Positions 33,745 through 46,037 of a DNA stretch of 64,000 nt are shown piece after piece. Below the pieces are notes generated by a model. The model was given only the letters and a program-made list of their open reading frames with translations, had not been told where the DNA came from and searched no databases. The translations under genes were made by a program, and so were the position numbers. Location of the stretch: assembly GCA_029721435.1 (NCBI GenBank), contig CM056576.1:67537876-67601875 (forward strand), given 5' to 3'. Origin of the DNA: Gymnothorax reevesii. Its lineage: Eukaryota > Chordata > Actinopteri > Anguilliformes > Muraenidae. Numbering within the stretch: position 1 is the first letter of the stretch; each line of letters opens with the position of its first letter.

Positions 33745-35206
33745 ATAAAATTCCGTCGTAAAATTGATGTTACTTTCGGGGAAAAAGCCTTTACTCCTAG
33801 CAACAGCTATTATAGCCGAACGTGGCTAGTTAGTGGCACTTTTTTGTTGCCGTCTGGCTTATTAGTTACATTAATTTGGTTAGCTAGTTTGTGGATGATG
33901 GACTTCATGTAGAAATACTTTTAGCGACGGCTAGCTAGCTTGCTGGATAACGTGGGATATGTTAAATTAGCTATATAGCTAGCTAGCTAGCCTTTCTCTT
34001 TACAATGATACCATTCAGTAATCGCACTGAAAATTGAACAAATCCATTGGTGGCAAATGCAGTTCTGCAAGATACTGCTGTGTGAATCTACTGAGTGTAT
34101 AACCACGGGAATCTCCGATCAAGCCTTCCAAATAGTCTGGGGAATCAGCTAATGTTGTAATGTTGTAGCTGACCAGTCAGTTACGTTGGCAACCTGCTAG
34201 GGAAGCCGTGAGGGTTTTCCAACCACCGAAGGACAGCTTTTGTTCAAAAATGTTAAGCCTAAATTCAGACACTTTTCTGTTTCGCCATTACTTCCCTGCT
34301 TGCCTTTATAATAACTGTGGCTGCGTCCACTCCCGCAGGCACAGTTGGACATCTTGGGCAAAAACTAACTGGGGGGGGGGGGGGTTACTGTATTCATGCT
34401 CTAGCTAGTTGGCTAACATTACTTTGTTTTGACATAATGTTATAAGACGTAATATTAGAATTTCATCATCTTAGAAAATAGACCACAAACCCCCATCCGC
34501 ACAGCAAGAAATTATCATCCTGATATTTCGACAAAAAACTCCAGTCAGAAACGCGGCCAATGGATCAAGTTCCGTCACTCGAGTGAGCCTAGGTGAGATA
34601 ACGGCCCAGAGGCAACTAGAAAAGGCTAAGGATTAGCGGCTAGGCTAGCAGAGCTATAGTAACCCCCCTCCCCTCAGACAGCCAGGCTTGGCCCGTTGTT
34701 AGCAGCAGGTCTGGGAGTTCCTACTCTTAAGTCTGGAGCCGTGTAGGCCTGTGCTGTAGCCTTGCCACTATATATCCGGATGAGACGACTCCTGCCCAGA
34801 GACTGTGTAATTCAAAGTTCTGTCACTCCAAGTGGCCACGCCCTTAATTTATGCAGAAATTTAAGCCTTTATAAAATGTAAACAGTAGTTATAAAAATAT
34901 TCACTCCCCTCGCAGTTTTCACAGAGGGGAAAATTACCCATAGAGCCTAAAACCGTATTTTGAACCAGGCTGTAAACATTTTTGCTGTAAAATTGGGCTT
35001 TTTAACTTGGGGATCAATAGGGATGGACTCGTTTCTGCAGTCTGCCTCAAGTGGCCATTCAAGGAACTGCAGCTTTTAGCACTTCCGTATTTGCATCACT
35101 TTTCAGCCCCGCAGGTTGCTGCTTGATAGTATTGCCTTGACTACACCCAATTTATCTCATGACTTGTAGTTTTACGGTCGTATATTTTTTTCCCCTCTGA
35201 GCAACT
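33745..35206. other. tram2 intron, no gene recognised
   Basis: Contains a GCTAGCTAGCTAGC tract near 33930-33990 and a run of about 14 G near 34371-34384. Nothing else identified. Confidence 0.4.
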
Positions 35207-35210
35207 TTAA

Positions 35211-36182
35211 CACATTGATTGCCAAAGAAGAGATATCTCATCTTTTCATACCCAACTGTTAACTGCCAAAGACGAGATATCTCGTCTTTTCCCAGTATAT
35301 GCATTTCTGGATAGAGGGAGTCAGTGGCGGCTACTCAACAGAAAGGCAGGAGGGCGGAATGCATGGCTTTAAATTGATGATTAGATCCCATCCGTTTTCA
35401 ACCACCTTGGTCGATCAAAGATTTGGTAACTCTTCGAACATTCAGCCATTTCACGCATGGCTAACTCGCTTCTTTGAGGTAGCTCAAGTCAAGAAACGAA
35501 ACGCTTAATTTGGATGTGAAATACTTTTGGAAATTTTTTTTTTTGACATTTTCATAAAATAACCTTCTGTAAGTTCATAGTGTGAGTAATTGATAGAACT
35601 GTCAAAAAATATGGACATCTGTTGTTTTTTGTCAATTTCTCAAAAATATTGCTTTAGACCTAACAAGCATTGCTTCAAACACCATTTCTTCTCTCTCTCA
35701 TGCCATCACTGTGAAAGTTGAAATATAAGTTCACCAGATGCATGTCTATGGACTGACCAGGCATTTTGAAGAAATCATTTGAGCAACTCTAGATTTTGTG
35801 GTAATTAGGTACCAAATAAAGTAAAAAAAAAAAAACACACACACACAGACACACAGACTAAAATGCCCATATTTTTGCACAGAAATATTATTTCTGAAAA
35901 CCCTCTGATCAGAACATGCACCATATAGTCATAATGTGAAAATTTGAGATAAAAGTAATAAAAAGTTATAGCGATGTCCCGCCTGAGGCAATTGATCAAG
36001 TTCCACATTGCGATAGCCATCTCGGGACCTAATTAGCATATTTTATGTAAATGAGCCATCACTTTAATTCTGTATCAAGTAGTTGTTCGCATGATGTTGG
36101 TACTAAATTGTTATGAATGAAAGAGAAATAAATGTATTTGGGAGTGTCTACCTACCTTAAAATAATGCTGGCGGTCAATGTT
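35211..36182. mobile_element. piggyBac-like MITE with tandem palindromes
   Basis: TTAA at 35207-35210 and 36183-36186 flank ends CACATTGATTGCCA and TGGCGGTCAATGTT, which are imperfect inverted repeats. Near the left end two 44-base-spaced units contain AGATATCTC palindromes. The second holds the 16-base core GACGAGATATCTCGTC at 35271-35286, extended perfectly by AAA/TTT. No transposase ORF. TTAA duplications and the end layout suggest a piggyBac relative. Confidence 0.7.
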
Positions 36183-36433
36183 TTAATATACGACTTCCAG
36201 TGCACTGAACCAGATATTGGAAAATATATGAACCAACCACCTTACCACTGTCCTCCTCGTAACTTGCCATGGGTATATCTTAAGCCATGGGCGATAAACT
36301 GTGTTCTCTGACTATTGAGTCTGCTTAGAGCAGGTTCATCTTCCTCATACTCCGTGACCGTGGTCACTTATGCCTCTTCATTGTCATCATTAGGATGTGG
36401 AGCTAGTATCAGAAGTATTATCGTGAAATCGAA

Positions 36434-36886
36434 AGCAGTCGCTGGTCATACCACAATTCGATCTGCTCCAGTCGCATGGCTGAAGCTAAGCAGGTGTGGG
36501 CTTGGTCAGTACCTGGATGGGACACCACTGAGAAAAACTAGGTTGCTGCTGGAAGAGGCATCGGTGAGCCAGTAGGCCAATCTTCCCTCAGGTGGAATAA
36601 TCCCCAATGCCCCAGTGCAGTGATTGGGACACTGTACTGAAGGAGACGTTGTCCTTCGGATGAGACTTTAATCCGAGGTCCCGACTCGCAGTAGTCATTA
36701 AAGATCCTATAATTCTCTTCAATAAGTAGCAGATTCCCCCGGCTCTTTCGACCTGCCACCTAGTCATCCCCTGATGTACAATTCCTCCTCTCCCTCCCCA
36801 CCTCTACACCCAGGGCTCCCTTGAAAAATAGATTTTCAACCTCACTGGGACTTCCCTGGTTAAATAAGGAATAAATAAATAATAAA
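36434..36886 (+). mobile_element. 5S-rRNA-derived SINE
   Basis: The first 125 bases are a diverged 5S rRNA: GTCATACCACAATTCGATC, the internal promoter box GAAGCTAAGCAGG (36482-36494), GGCTTGGTCAGTACCTGGAT and GGGACACC (36508-36527). An unrelated body (GAGACGTTGTCCTTCGGATG) and a short AATAAATAAATAAT tail follow. This is the fish SINE3-type design. It is not a functional 5S gene: the 5' end is diverged and the body replaces the terminator. Confidence 0.88.
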
Positions 36887-37167
36887 AATATCTGGTCAGT
36901 GCTGGTGACTGCTTTCCACAATGTTCCATCCATAGTCTAGTCTACAGATAGACTCGGTACCTTCACATTCATCCTCTTGGCCTCATGAGCCTGCGCACGT
37001 GAAAATCTGGGTTCTGAACAAATTTGCAGACGCTTTTTGGCATGGCACTTACAATGTTGCGGGTTTTTTAGGATGACGCACATGTTGCAGCGACACGCTA
37101 AAACCCCTCATGGACCACCCTGGCTATGATTTCACTTTGTAAAAAGTATGTACTCATCTAAACTTAC

Positions 37168-37272
37168 AGCTTGTGGCGACTCTCATCGGTGAAGTAGAAG
37201 AGCCGGGAGACATGGAAGCCCAACTCTGAGACATACTGCAGGAATAGCAGTACCAGCCCAACTCGAGTCAAA
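37168..37272 (-). CDS. tram2: TRAM2 exon: SRLFYF segment of the TLC domain
   Basis: This 105-base exon has acceptor TGCTTCCTGCAG and donor CT|GTAAGT, phase 2 in and 2 out. It encodes LTRVGLVLLFLQYVSELGFH, a membrane helix, then VSRLFYFTDESRHK. The ExxFHxxRLFYF pattern is conserved in the TRAM-LAG1-CLN8 fold. The first base T completes Asn with AA from the exon ending at 39511, and the final CT joins G of the exon at 25172 to give Leu. Confidence 0.94.
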
Positions 37273-39510
37273 CTGCAGGAAGCAGAGCAAGAGGGTAAAT
37301 GTTGGTCAGGAAATGCAAGGAATGGTGTGGAAAAACTAGACAGAAGAATGCATGAACATTCATATTACCGAAAGTCACTGGAATATAAAAGCAAATGTCA
37401 ATCCAACTGAGAAAATTAATGCACTCACGACCCCTAGTATATTCAAATGAAAAGAGAGTAATTAGTAACTTGCTTGTAAGTTCGCTCATAATAAATGGCA
37501 CTAAAAAAGCACTGCCTCACGATTGAATGCCTCCGCCAACCTGTCAACTTGCAGTTTTCACCCATGTCTGTCAAGATTCATAATACAGGTCAGGGCTTGA
37601 CATTAAGAAAAAATAGTGCCATGGGCAATGTAGCTCACTTGGTTTATTTCAGGCTTCAGTGTTACGTAAGGCCACAAGTGGTAGTATTTTTTTATGCTTT
37701 GGTCCAACATTGGGACATAGAAAAAATAGTTTGAAATTTGAGTGTGAATGGTATACTTTGCCCTGCTAATTTCAGGTTGATTAGTCATTAGCATGTCTTT
37801 GAAATGGCAGCTGTTACCTGATTGACAAATAGCAGCCAATACTACTTGAGATGCAGCGAAGCAATAAGCCAAATTGGAACCACAGAGTCAAATGGTTGAA
37901 AACAAATATGCAATTCTGCATTATTTTTCTTAATACAGTGCCACATATTGGCCAATTGGAATAAAATTTATTTTGAATCAGTTGTTTGCATAATGACTGC
38001 CCTTTTGCACATCCTTAAAAATAGTATATAGTTTCATGATTGACAGTTAAAGGATTGATGCCAACAAGAACAGTCATTTTAAAGTATGGTTTTATTGCAT
38101 GTAAACTGCTCTATAATCACACTGCCTATAGCGCTTTCCAGTCTATTTTACCACCCATGGCGAATTTCAGGCCGGGAAGTCCGCAGCCTCAATCAGAAAC
38201 AGAAGTTAATGAGCAGCGGGTCACATGACCCACCTGATGTCAGAGTAAGGACAACCAAAGTGACACTTGGCTGGATGTCAGTAGAAGCAAAGCGATTTAC
38301 ATTATGTCTGACTATGAATCCGACCCGCTGGAAAGCCCATGAACCTCTGTCTTTAGAGCCATAAGTTTACGATTAAATAAGGAAAGTTATTTCAGAACAG
38401 TGAAACAAAAGATCAAACCCTGAACCTTCACGAATGTTGGACATTTACGACCATTGGAATGACGGCGACAGTGATCAGTCTTGAACATGAAGATATGATG
38501 ACAGACAATCTAATAAACTTGGTTCGTTTTTTACCATAGTTGTTAGTCCATTAAATGTAAATTGCTATACGAACTAAAGAGGCAAATATGACGATGAACA
38601 TTATCCAAATGCAGTTGCAAAACTGAAGACTGGGCCTATACCAAACATACCACTTCAAACTGAAACTCACTCAACAACAACAACAACAACAACACAATGA
38701 GCAGCCGATATATTCATGTTGCCAAAACTAACTGTGGCATGCAATCCAAAATAAAATAAATAAATAAATAAATGAAAATGAGATTTAGTCCCATTTCGTG
38801 CTTACTTTGCCCTTGTATCATGCTTCAAAGGCCTGTACACCAATTAGGCTAGTCAGGGGAGCTCTTTGCAGGGGTAATTTTGGGGCCATTTTCTTGCGTG
38901 GTTTCAATTAAAATCCTTCAACTTTCCAAATTATGTCTCATTCTTCTGGAATACCCCCTACTTTTTGCATCGTATACAGACTGTATGGAATCATTTTATA
39001 TTCTTTAGGGATAAACTGTAGCCATTTAGTTGAAGACCAGAGACAGAAAGCGAGACGGGTCAAGTCCCAAATTCACGACTATGGTCTGTGCATTTCTGTG
39101 TGCGCAGCACTATATGCAAGTGTAATTGCTACGGTGCCAAATGTACGATGTTTAAAAGATGTCACCACCAATGCAGAAGCCAAACTTATGCCATTGGTAG
39201 TAACTGCTTTATAATTCAGTTGTCTCATTTTGCTTGGACCCCCATTAATTACCGCTTGCAGTTATATTTGTTGATGTTTTTCTGCAACTGCTTAGGGACT
39301 ACAGGTGATAATTTGTTATGATGGCTAAAGTGGCATATGCATGAAAATGCTCCTTAGTGTGCATTGCCCCCTGTCACTCTAAACCAAAGAAAGTAAAGCC
39401 AGAAAAGTATTTTAACCAAGGTGAAATGTTAAATACCCCACAGGAAATGTTAAATTGAAGGACATTCCACATCAAAAGACAAGAATAGTAGCTTTGCACA
39501 CTATGCTTAC
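37273..39510. other. tram2 intron, no gene recognised
   Basis: Includes (CAA)n near 38671-38692 and (AAAT)n near 38752-38775. No transposon ends or domains identified. Confidence 0.4.
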
Positions 39511-39581
39511 TTCAACAGATATGCCACGGTAATGTGTAGCAGGTACAGACTGATGTACTTGAGTTGACGAGGGATCTCTTC
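39511..39581 (-). CDS. tram2: TRAM2 exon: EEIPRQL segment
   Basis: This 71-base exon has acceptor CCAATTTCAG and donor AA|GTAAGC, phase 0 in and 2 out. It encodes EEIPRQLKYISLYLLHITV and AYLL. EEIPRQL after a membrane helix and before YLLN is invariant across TRAM proteins. It follows the exon ending at 39830 after a 248-base intron. Confidence 0.94.
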
Positions 39582-39820
39582 CTGAAATTGGCAAAACAAA
39601 CGAATACCGCTTGCTTTCAATCCACATTACAAACAAATAGTCAGTGTAAATGTAAAAACTGTCCAGATACCCAACAGAGAACTTATTCAAAATAGATCTT
39701 CTGGGAACATTTAACATCCCACAAAAAAAATATACCACAAGACAATGACACAAAAACATTAAAATAATTATAATAAAGTACAAAATCATTGAAAAGACAA
39801 ACTGAAACTCAGAGGCTCTA

Positions 39821-39955
<135 letters not shown>

Positions 39956-40218
39956 CTATCCACGGCTGGAGTCCTAAGTGCTACGACAATAAAGACCTCA
40001 AACAACTTCCCCCCCTTCCTGCTCTGCGGACTCCTTCCCATACATCAACAAAGCAACAATGAAAACAGAATTACACTAGATATGGCTATTGAGAGAATGC
40101 ACTCTATCCCATATGGTAAGAGACAAACTCATGCAAGTAATGCTGGTCCACAACAGTATTTCTTGTTTAATATTGGGATTTCACAGGATGAGAACAGAAG
40201 AGATGCATGCGAGCTCAC

Positions 40219-40277
40219 CTAAGGTGAAGGTGAGGGTAATTGTCCCATAGGCTGCTGAGATTTAGAAGATATCCTTC
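40219..40277 (-). CDS. tram2: TRAM2 exon: EGYL...WDNYPH segment
   Basis: This 59-base exon has acceptor TATTTAAACAG and donor AG|GTGAGC, phase 0 in and 2 out. It encodes EGYLLNLSSLWDNYPHLHL. TRAM2 has EGYL and LWxxYPH at this point, a lumen-facing loop between helices. It is short but framed by matching phases on both sides. Confidence 0.92.
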
Positions 40278-40849
40278 CTGTTTAAATAAGGGACAGCACA
40301 AAAAAATGATTTGGGGCAGTCATGCTAGACATTTCACATGATCGATCTTTCACATTTATACTGCTCAAAATACTGCTCTTAACAAGAGGCGCTTCCTTTC
40401 TCTTTGCTGGCAGTTTGGAAACTGGACAACATGTCATCTATTTTGTCAAAAGAGTTCAGAGCATTATTTGCTGGTATTAATAATGATGAAGGCCATTGAC
40501 CCTGGAAATACTTAATATTTTACTCACCCTATCCCTCTAGAAGTTAATTACTCATTGTTAAGTTGACAAATAACCTATAGGAAAATTAGCAGGCAATGAC
40601 CTTCAGAAGGTACCGTCTAAAAATGGACAAAATTTTTACCTTTTTTACCTGGTGTGGGTATAGCAGTGACTAGCACATAAAGGGTTAATGTTGATGAATA
40701 TAATATAAACTTTACATGCAGCTTGATCTTTGCTTTAGCAGCAAGGAATTTGGGGTGGTCGATATGACCTAAAATTTATATCAAAGTTTTTTTCCCCATT
40801 TTTACGGTGAGTATTATATCACGGTATTAAAAAAAATAAAAATGTAGGT

Positions 40850-41832
40850 CATACATGACTTCTTATATGTTGATAATACAATATCTATCAACAACCATTT
40901 CGCCTCCATAGGCCATCTTGTATATTCATAATGTACAGTGCCACCACGAGACCCATTTCCGTCGATTCAATCAAAATGGTGCTCGCACTGTACATTTAAG
41001 GTACTAGGTTAGCAGATTGCCTGGTTTAGAGAAAAATAAATAAATAAATAAATACATTTTTGAAAAAAAATGTATTTATTTATTTTTTTTTTCAGACCAA
41101 TCTTTAACACTGGGCCTAAATTTCAAGGGCCCATAAAAAAAGACAAAAATGTTTCAAACAAAAATCTGAAAAAAAGATATGGTCTAGTAGTATGTTTTCG
41201 CAAATTCATATGAAAATTCATCAAGCCAAAAAATAGATAAGAAATGTTCTGTACAACGGACGCCACACCACAACAATAGCTCATCGGCCTTCAGGGCCGG
41301 TAAGCTAAAAGTGGGAACAAGGGTCCTGTAGCTAACAGACAAGTAATTTTACAGTGATAATACAAGTTATGAAAATTTCATGTGAAGGTCAATGTCAAGG
41401 CTGCCAAATACAAGTTCACATACATTTATAAGACCTCCTGAAATACAACCCTAAGTTCTGAAGCAGTTTGGGTGATAAAAGTCATTGAAAATTCAATATA
41501 TCAATTGAAACTTTACAGGTCACAGACAATCAAGCTGAAGTCCGCAAATGGACTTCATATATGACTTTCTAAATGTGTCAAATACAAACCTAGGCTCAAT
41601 CTGTGACCATTTTGGCAATACAAGTCATCGTAATTTCACAGTTGAGTTTGAACCTCAAAGGTCAATGACAGTCAAGTAGAATGTCACCAAATGAAAGTTC
41701 ATAAGTGCCTTCCTCGATGTCTGTAACAACTAGGCTCCATCTGCAACCATTTTTGTGATACAAGTCATTAGGTAATCACTAGGTAACATTTGACCTTCGA
41801 AGGTCAATACGAAGATTACCAAATGAAAGGTT
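40850..41832 (-). repeat. Reverse copies of the TGACCTTGA-rich repeat element
   Basis: 40850-41306 is a reverse copy of the start of the 13971 element, closing with GGCCGGTAAGCTA at 41306. 41307-41832 continues with monomers such as GACCTTCGAAGGTCAA and CACCAAATGAAAGTT. It resumes at about 45326 after the inverted-repeat element. Confidence 0.65.
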
Positions 41833-42622
41833 CCATATCAAATCACCCCAAAAAAAAATCTAAATTGTCACCACACCCCCTCAGATTTTGCTCATATTTG
41901 GTTTCTAGGGTGTTTTTTGCTGGCAAAGCTGAAATCCCGAATATTAGCTCAATCAGACCAGCGATTCCGGAGTTATGGCCCACCCAATTTGGCAAAAATC
42001 GGCCAAAACAGGGGTACCGGCCGATGTTTGACCACCCATAGCCCCACTGGTTGCTGAGATATCACAATAAAATTGGTCTCTCTGGACTGGAAATTCACCA
42101 AGGAATCCAAATATTAGATTTGATGTAGGGTAAAAATCGAAGATGACCTTTTGACCTTTACTTTGACCTTGACCTTGTTGACCTCGCGACCTTCACAAAA
42201 CCCACACAAAATTGTAGCCCCCTATGTGCCCTATATTATATACAAAAAGCAGAGGTGTGTTTTCCCCTCATTTTCCACAAATCCACGTCATATATACCTT
42301 GTCTCTGCAATTTTAGCTTGGTTTTTACACCATTGCCTGTAAAACAATGTAAGGCTTCAACACCAGTTACAACCAACTTTATAAAAGGTTTTTTTTATGA
42401 TGTTCTGAAATATTTTAATGATTGTTTTACTTATTATGTAACATTCATTACTTGAGCTGAGAACTTGCATTTCAGTTACAGCACGCACCTGAGTTCATCC
42501 CAATTTACTTATTTTCAAGGGGCCAAATGCTACAATTCTTAGAAATATTCATCACATCATTTCTACTGATGCTGCGTCCTCGGGATGAGGAGGAACAGAG
42601 TGATCCGCTACACAGACTATGT

Positions 42623-43163
42623 CTAATGCCGCAACCAACAAGAGTCGGCTGGCCTCGGCCAATGGAACTGCTTCGCTGGTCCATGAGGGTGCAAGAAGTT
42701 TATATGAAAGTCACCAAATTCTGATATCATCTCATCCACCAGTCCTATCCATGGTAGGTTGCCATAGAGACAGCAGACATAGTTTTGTGCACGGATTTCT
42801 ACAGGTAGGTGAACTGCAGGTTGGCTTGTTTCTAAACTGTCATCCTGGGCTGTCACACTCACAGACATCACTCTGGGTTCCTTTTTGAGCGCTCAGGTAG
42901 TCCACCTCCAATGCCGACTTTGAGATTGGAAAAAACCTATAAGACTGGAGAGTGCTTTTAACTGTCCTGGATGTCTTGAAGCAAGTTTTCAGAAGTACTT
43001 CACACTTGCTAATTTCCTGAGGGCCAACATTGAAGAATTTGATATCAGTGATAGCCTGGGGTGCACTGGGAATTATATATGATACGTAAAAATGGAGGTA
43101 GACAGCACAGCAACTTTCAAAAGTTAATATGTTGTTGATGATCACTGAGAATGATGAATGCAT
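42623..43163 (-). pseudogene. Remnant cargo gene of the inverted-repeat element
   Basis: Two overlapping frames. The upstream one (43163-42840) has IPSAPQAITDIKFF and VDYLSAQKG. The downstream one (42871-42623) has NYVCCLYGNLPWIGLVDEM then INFLHPHGPAKQFHWPRP and DSCWLRH. The second resembles, from memory, a small SH3/Tudor-like module with FMHPxGP...FxWPxxxDxCW that recurs in fish transposon-encoded proteins. A frameshift or a lost intron separates the frames. No catalytic domain is present. The function is unknown. Confidence 0.4.
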
Positions 43164-43283
43164 ACTTACGTCTTCAAATTCACTTCACAATGTCAAAAAT
43201 AGTCCAAAATCTCCACTCAGCTTTCTTCATTCTTTCAGAGAAATGGCCTTATTTGAGGTCCACACTTGAAAATTGAAGAACCA

Positions 43284-44834
43284 CACTCCTGAACAAAATC
43301 TCAAGACCTGGGAAAAAATTACAAGAATTCATATTTTGCACTGGTGAATCATAACCAGGTTGTAAGCTGTGCTTCAAAGTGCAAAAAGAAGAAACTGGAG
43401 CAAGAGACAAAGAACAGAAAGTAGGCAATTTATTGAAAACTGTATTTAAACTGAAACAGCCTGTTCATCAGCTGATCAAAAGTTTAAGACCATGACCCCA
43501 AAAAAGAAAAAAAAACAGAACTAAAGAGCAAAAAAAGGATTCAGTACTGAGTAGCCCCACCATTCTTGTTGATTACTTCAAAAATTTGTTTGGGCATGCT
43601 TGATGCAAGTGTCTCCAGGAGGCTGGTGGGAACATTGCTCCATGTGGTGAAGATGGCTTCACGAAGTGCATCCATGGTCTGGAACTGACGCCCATTTTTG
43701 TAAACTTCCCTTGCCATCCATCCCCAAACATTCTCAATGGGATTTAGATCAGGGGAACATGCAGGATGGTCCAAAAGAGAGATGTTATTCTCCTGGAGGA
43801 AGTTCTTTGTCAGGCGGGCGTTGTGAACTGTAGCATTGTCCTGTTGAAAGACCCAATCATTACCACACAGACGTGGGCCCTCAGTCAAGAGGGATGCGCG
43901 CTGCAACATTTCCACATAGCCAGCCGCTGTTTGACGCCCCTGCACAACCTGAAGCTCCATTGTTCCACTAAAGGAAAAAGCACCCCAGATCATGATGGAA
44001 CCTCCTCCACGGTGCCGTGTAGAGAACATCTCCGGTGGGATCTCCTTGTCATGCCAGTAACGTAGTAATCCATCAGGACCACCCAAGTTAATTTTTTTCT
44101 CATCAGAGAATAAAATCTTCTTCCACCTCTCAATGTCCCATGTTTGGTGCTCCCTAGCAAAGTCCAAACGCGCAAGTTTGTGGCACGGGAGGTGGTGTGG
44201 CCTGTGGAGCAGTTTTTTGTTCTTAAAGCCCTTCTCTCGCAGATGCCGTCTTATGGTTATTGGGCTGCAGTCAGCATCAGTAAGGGCCTTAATCTGGGTT
44301 GAAGATTGGCTTGGGTCTTCACGGACAGCCCGTAGGATCCTCCGGCTCAGTGCAGGTGAAATTTTTTTGGGTCTACCGCTTGACTTTTTTGTCCCATAAC
44401 CCTCAGGATCTTTTAGGAAATTTAAAATCACTGTTTTACTGCGTCCAACCTCGGCAGCGATGGCACGTTGCGAGAGGCCTTGCTTGTGCAGCTCAACAAT
44501 CCTGCCACGATCAAAGTCAGAAAGCTTTTTTGCCTTTGCCATCAGGAGGTCATGACAGTGCAAATGCATGAAAGAAAATGACATGGAGGCCAGATTTTTG
44601 CACAGATTTTGACTTTTTAAGGGTATGGTCTTAAACTTTTGATCAGCTGATGAACAGGCTGTTTCACTTTAAATTCTGTTTTCAATAAATTGCCTACTTT
44701 CTATTCTTTGTCTCTTGCTCCAGTTTATTCTTTTTGCACTTTGAAGCACAACTTACAACCTGGTTATGATTCACCAGTGCAAAATATGAATTCTTGTAAT
44801 TTTTTCCCTGGTCTTAAGATTTTGTTCAGGAGTG
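43284..44834 (-). mobile_element. Tc1/mariner transposon, complete (1.55 kb)
   Basis: Inverted repeats of about 210 bp (43284-43495 and 44623-44834) begin CACTCCTGAACAAAATCT and share internal text TTCATCAGCTGATCAAAAGT. TA follows the right end at 44835-44836; the left flank is CA. Long repeats with an inner conserved block recall the IR/DR layout of the salmonid-type Tc1 group. It carries an intact transposase ORF. Confidence 0.93.
43541..44542 (-). CDS. Tc1-family transposase, intact ORF (333 aa)
   Basis: The ORF is uninterrupted from [20 protein letters not shown] to NGGATQY-stop. The frame extends 14 codons upstream, but the internal Met at 44542 matches the sibling copy at 51243. The N-terminus has a paired helix-turn-helix ([20 protein letters not shown]) and an AT-hook-like GRPKK. 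The catalytic residues are the Asp in LFSDEK, the Asp in FQQDNATVH and the Glu in [11 protein letters not shown], 34 residues after the second Asp (DD34E). Length is normal for Tc1 (about 340). The ORF looks coding-competent, but whether it is expressed or active cannot be judged here. It runs in the same direction as tram2. Confidence 0.95.
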   Translation of the reverse strand: MAKAKKLSDFDRGRIVELHKQGLSQRAIAAEVGRSKTVILNFLKDPEGYGTKKSSGRPKKISPALSRRILRAVREDPSQSSTQIKALTDADCSPITIRRHLREKGFKNKKLLHRPHHLPCHKLARLDFAREHQTWDIERWKKILFSDEKKINLGGPDGLLRYWHDKEIPPEMFSTRHRGGGSIMIWGAFSFSGTMELQVVQGRQTAAGYVEMLQRASLLTEGPRLCGNDWVFQQDNATVHNARLTKNFLQENNISLLDHPACSPDLNPIENVWGWMAREVYKNGRQFQTMDALREAIFTTWSNVPTSLLETLASSMPKQIFEVINKNGGATQY

Positions 44835-46037
44835 TATCACTCAAACGCTGTAAATTCAAGTAAGGCAAAACTGCACAGACAAGGTATATGTGACGTGGAT
44901 TTGTGGAAAATGAGGGAAAAAATACATCTCTGTTTTTTTTATATAATATAGGACACATATGGAGCTACAATTTTGTGTGGGTTTTGTGTCAAGGTCGCGA
45001 GGTCAACAAGGTCAAGGTCAAAGTAATGGTCAAAAGGTCATCATATTTTATTTTTACCCTGCGTCAAATCTCGATTTGGATTCCTTAGTGAATTTCCAAT
45101 CCAGAGACACCAATTTTATTGAGATTGCCCAACCGGTAGCTGAAATATGGGTGGTCAAACATCGGCCGGTGCCTCCATTTTGGACGATTTTTGACAAATT
45201 GGATTGAGCTGATATTTAAAATTTCAGCTTTGCCAGCAAAAACCACCCTAGAAACCAAATTTGACCAAATTCTGAAGGGGTGGGGTGACATCTATTGGGT
45301 GTTCTGACATGGAATGACCCGAAAGTTTCATATACGACTTCCTATATTGCTCTAACACAAACCTAGGCTTCATCTGTGACCATTGTGGCAATACAAGTCA
45401 TTGTGATTGTATAATGTCAGGTTTGACTTTCAAAGGTCACCAACAGCCAATTTGAATGTCACCAAATGAAAGTTCCTTTCAGTCTGTGATACAAACTTAG
45501 GCCCTGTTCTGTGATACAAGTCATTGAATTTTCAGCAGTCAAAAAATAGAGCATAATACGTTCCCATTAAGCTTCTTCAAGGACACGAAAATACAACCCT
45601 AATTCTGAAATAGTTGGGACGAAGTGAAAAATGTGAATAAAATCAAAATGCAATGACTTTCAGATCACATGAGCCAATATGCTATTTACAATGGAACATG
45701 GATAACATTTCAAATGTTGAAACAGACATTTTACATTTTAATCCACAAAATGAGCTTATTTCAAATTTTCGGGCCACAAGTCTCAAAAAAGTTGAGACAC
45801 AGGTAAAAACGGCTGATAAAGCAAATAATATATAAGGGAATCAGCTGAAAGAACATTTAGCAAGTAATTAAGTTAACTGGCATCAGGTGTGTAACATGAT
45901 TGGCTATAAAAGGGATGTCTTAGAGAGGCTGAGTCTCTCAGAAGTATAGATGGCCAGAGGCTCTCCAACCTGTGAAGGCTGGCGCAAAAAATTGTGGAAT
46001 AATTAAAAAAAAAAAAAAAATAGTGTCACGGGCCCTG

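Larger units (their letters stand above)
41833..45325. mobile_element. Long-armed inverted-repeat element with cargo, split by Tc1
   Basis: The arms at about 41833-42345 and 44836-45325 are inverted copies of each other. TTCCATATCA...TTTGGTTTCTAGGGTG on the left matches CACCCTAGAAACCAAATTTG...TCTGACATGGAA on the right, and both carry ACAAAATTGTAGC / GCTACAATTTTGTG. The surrounding repeat reads on across the outer ends (ATGAAAG / AAAGTTTCATAT). Between the arms lie a remnant gene (42623-43163) and a younger Tc1 (43284-44834). Exact ends and superfamily are unresolved. Confidence 0.65.

Noticed and set aside
36434..36560. 5S rRNA gene
   Set aside because: Diverged 5' end, and followed by a SINE body and A-rich tail instead of a T-run terminator.
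43766..44571. Several + strand ORFs of 88-99 codons
   Set aside because: Antisense shadows of the intact Tc1 transposase.
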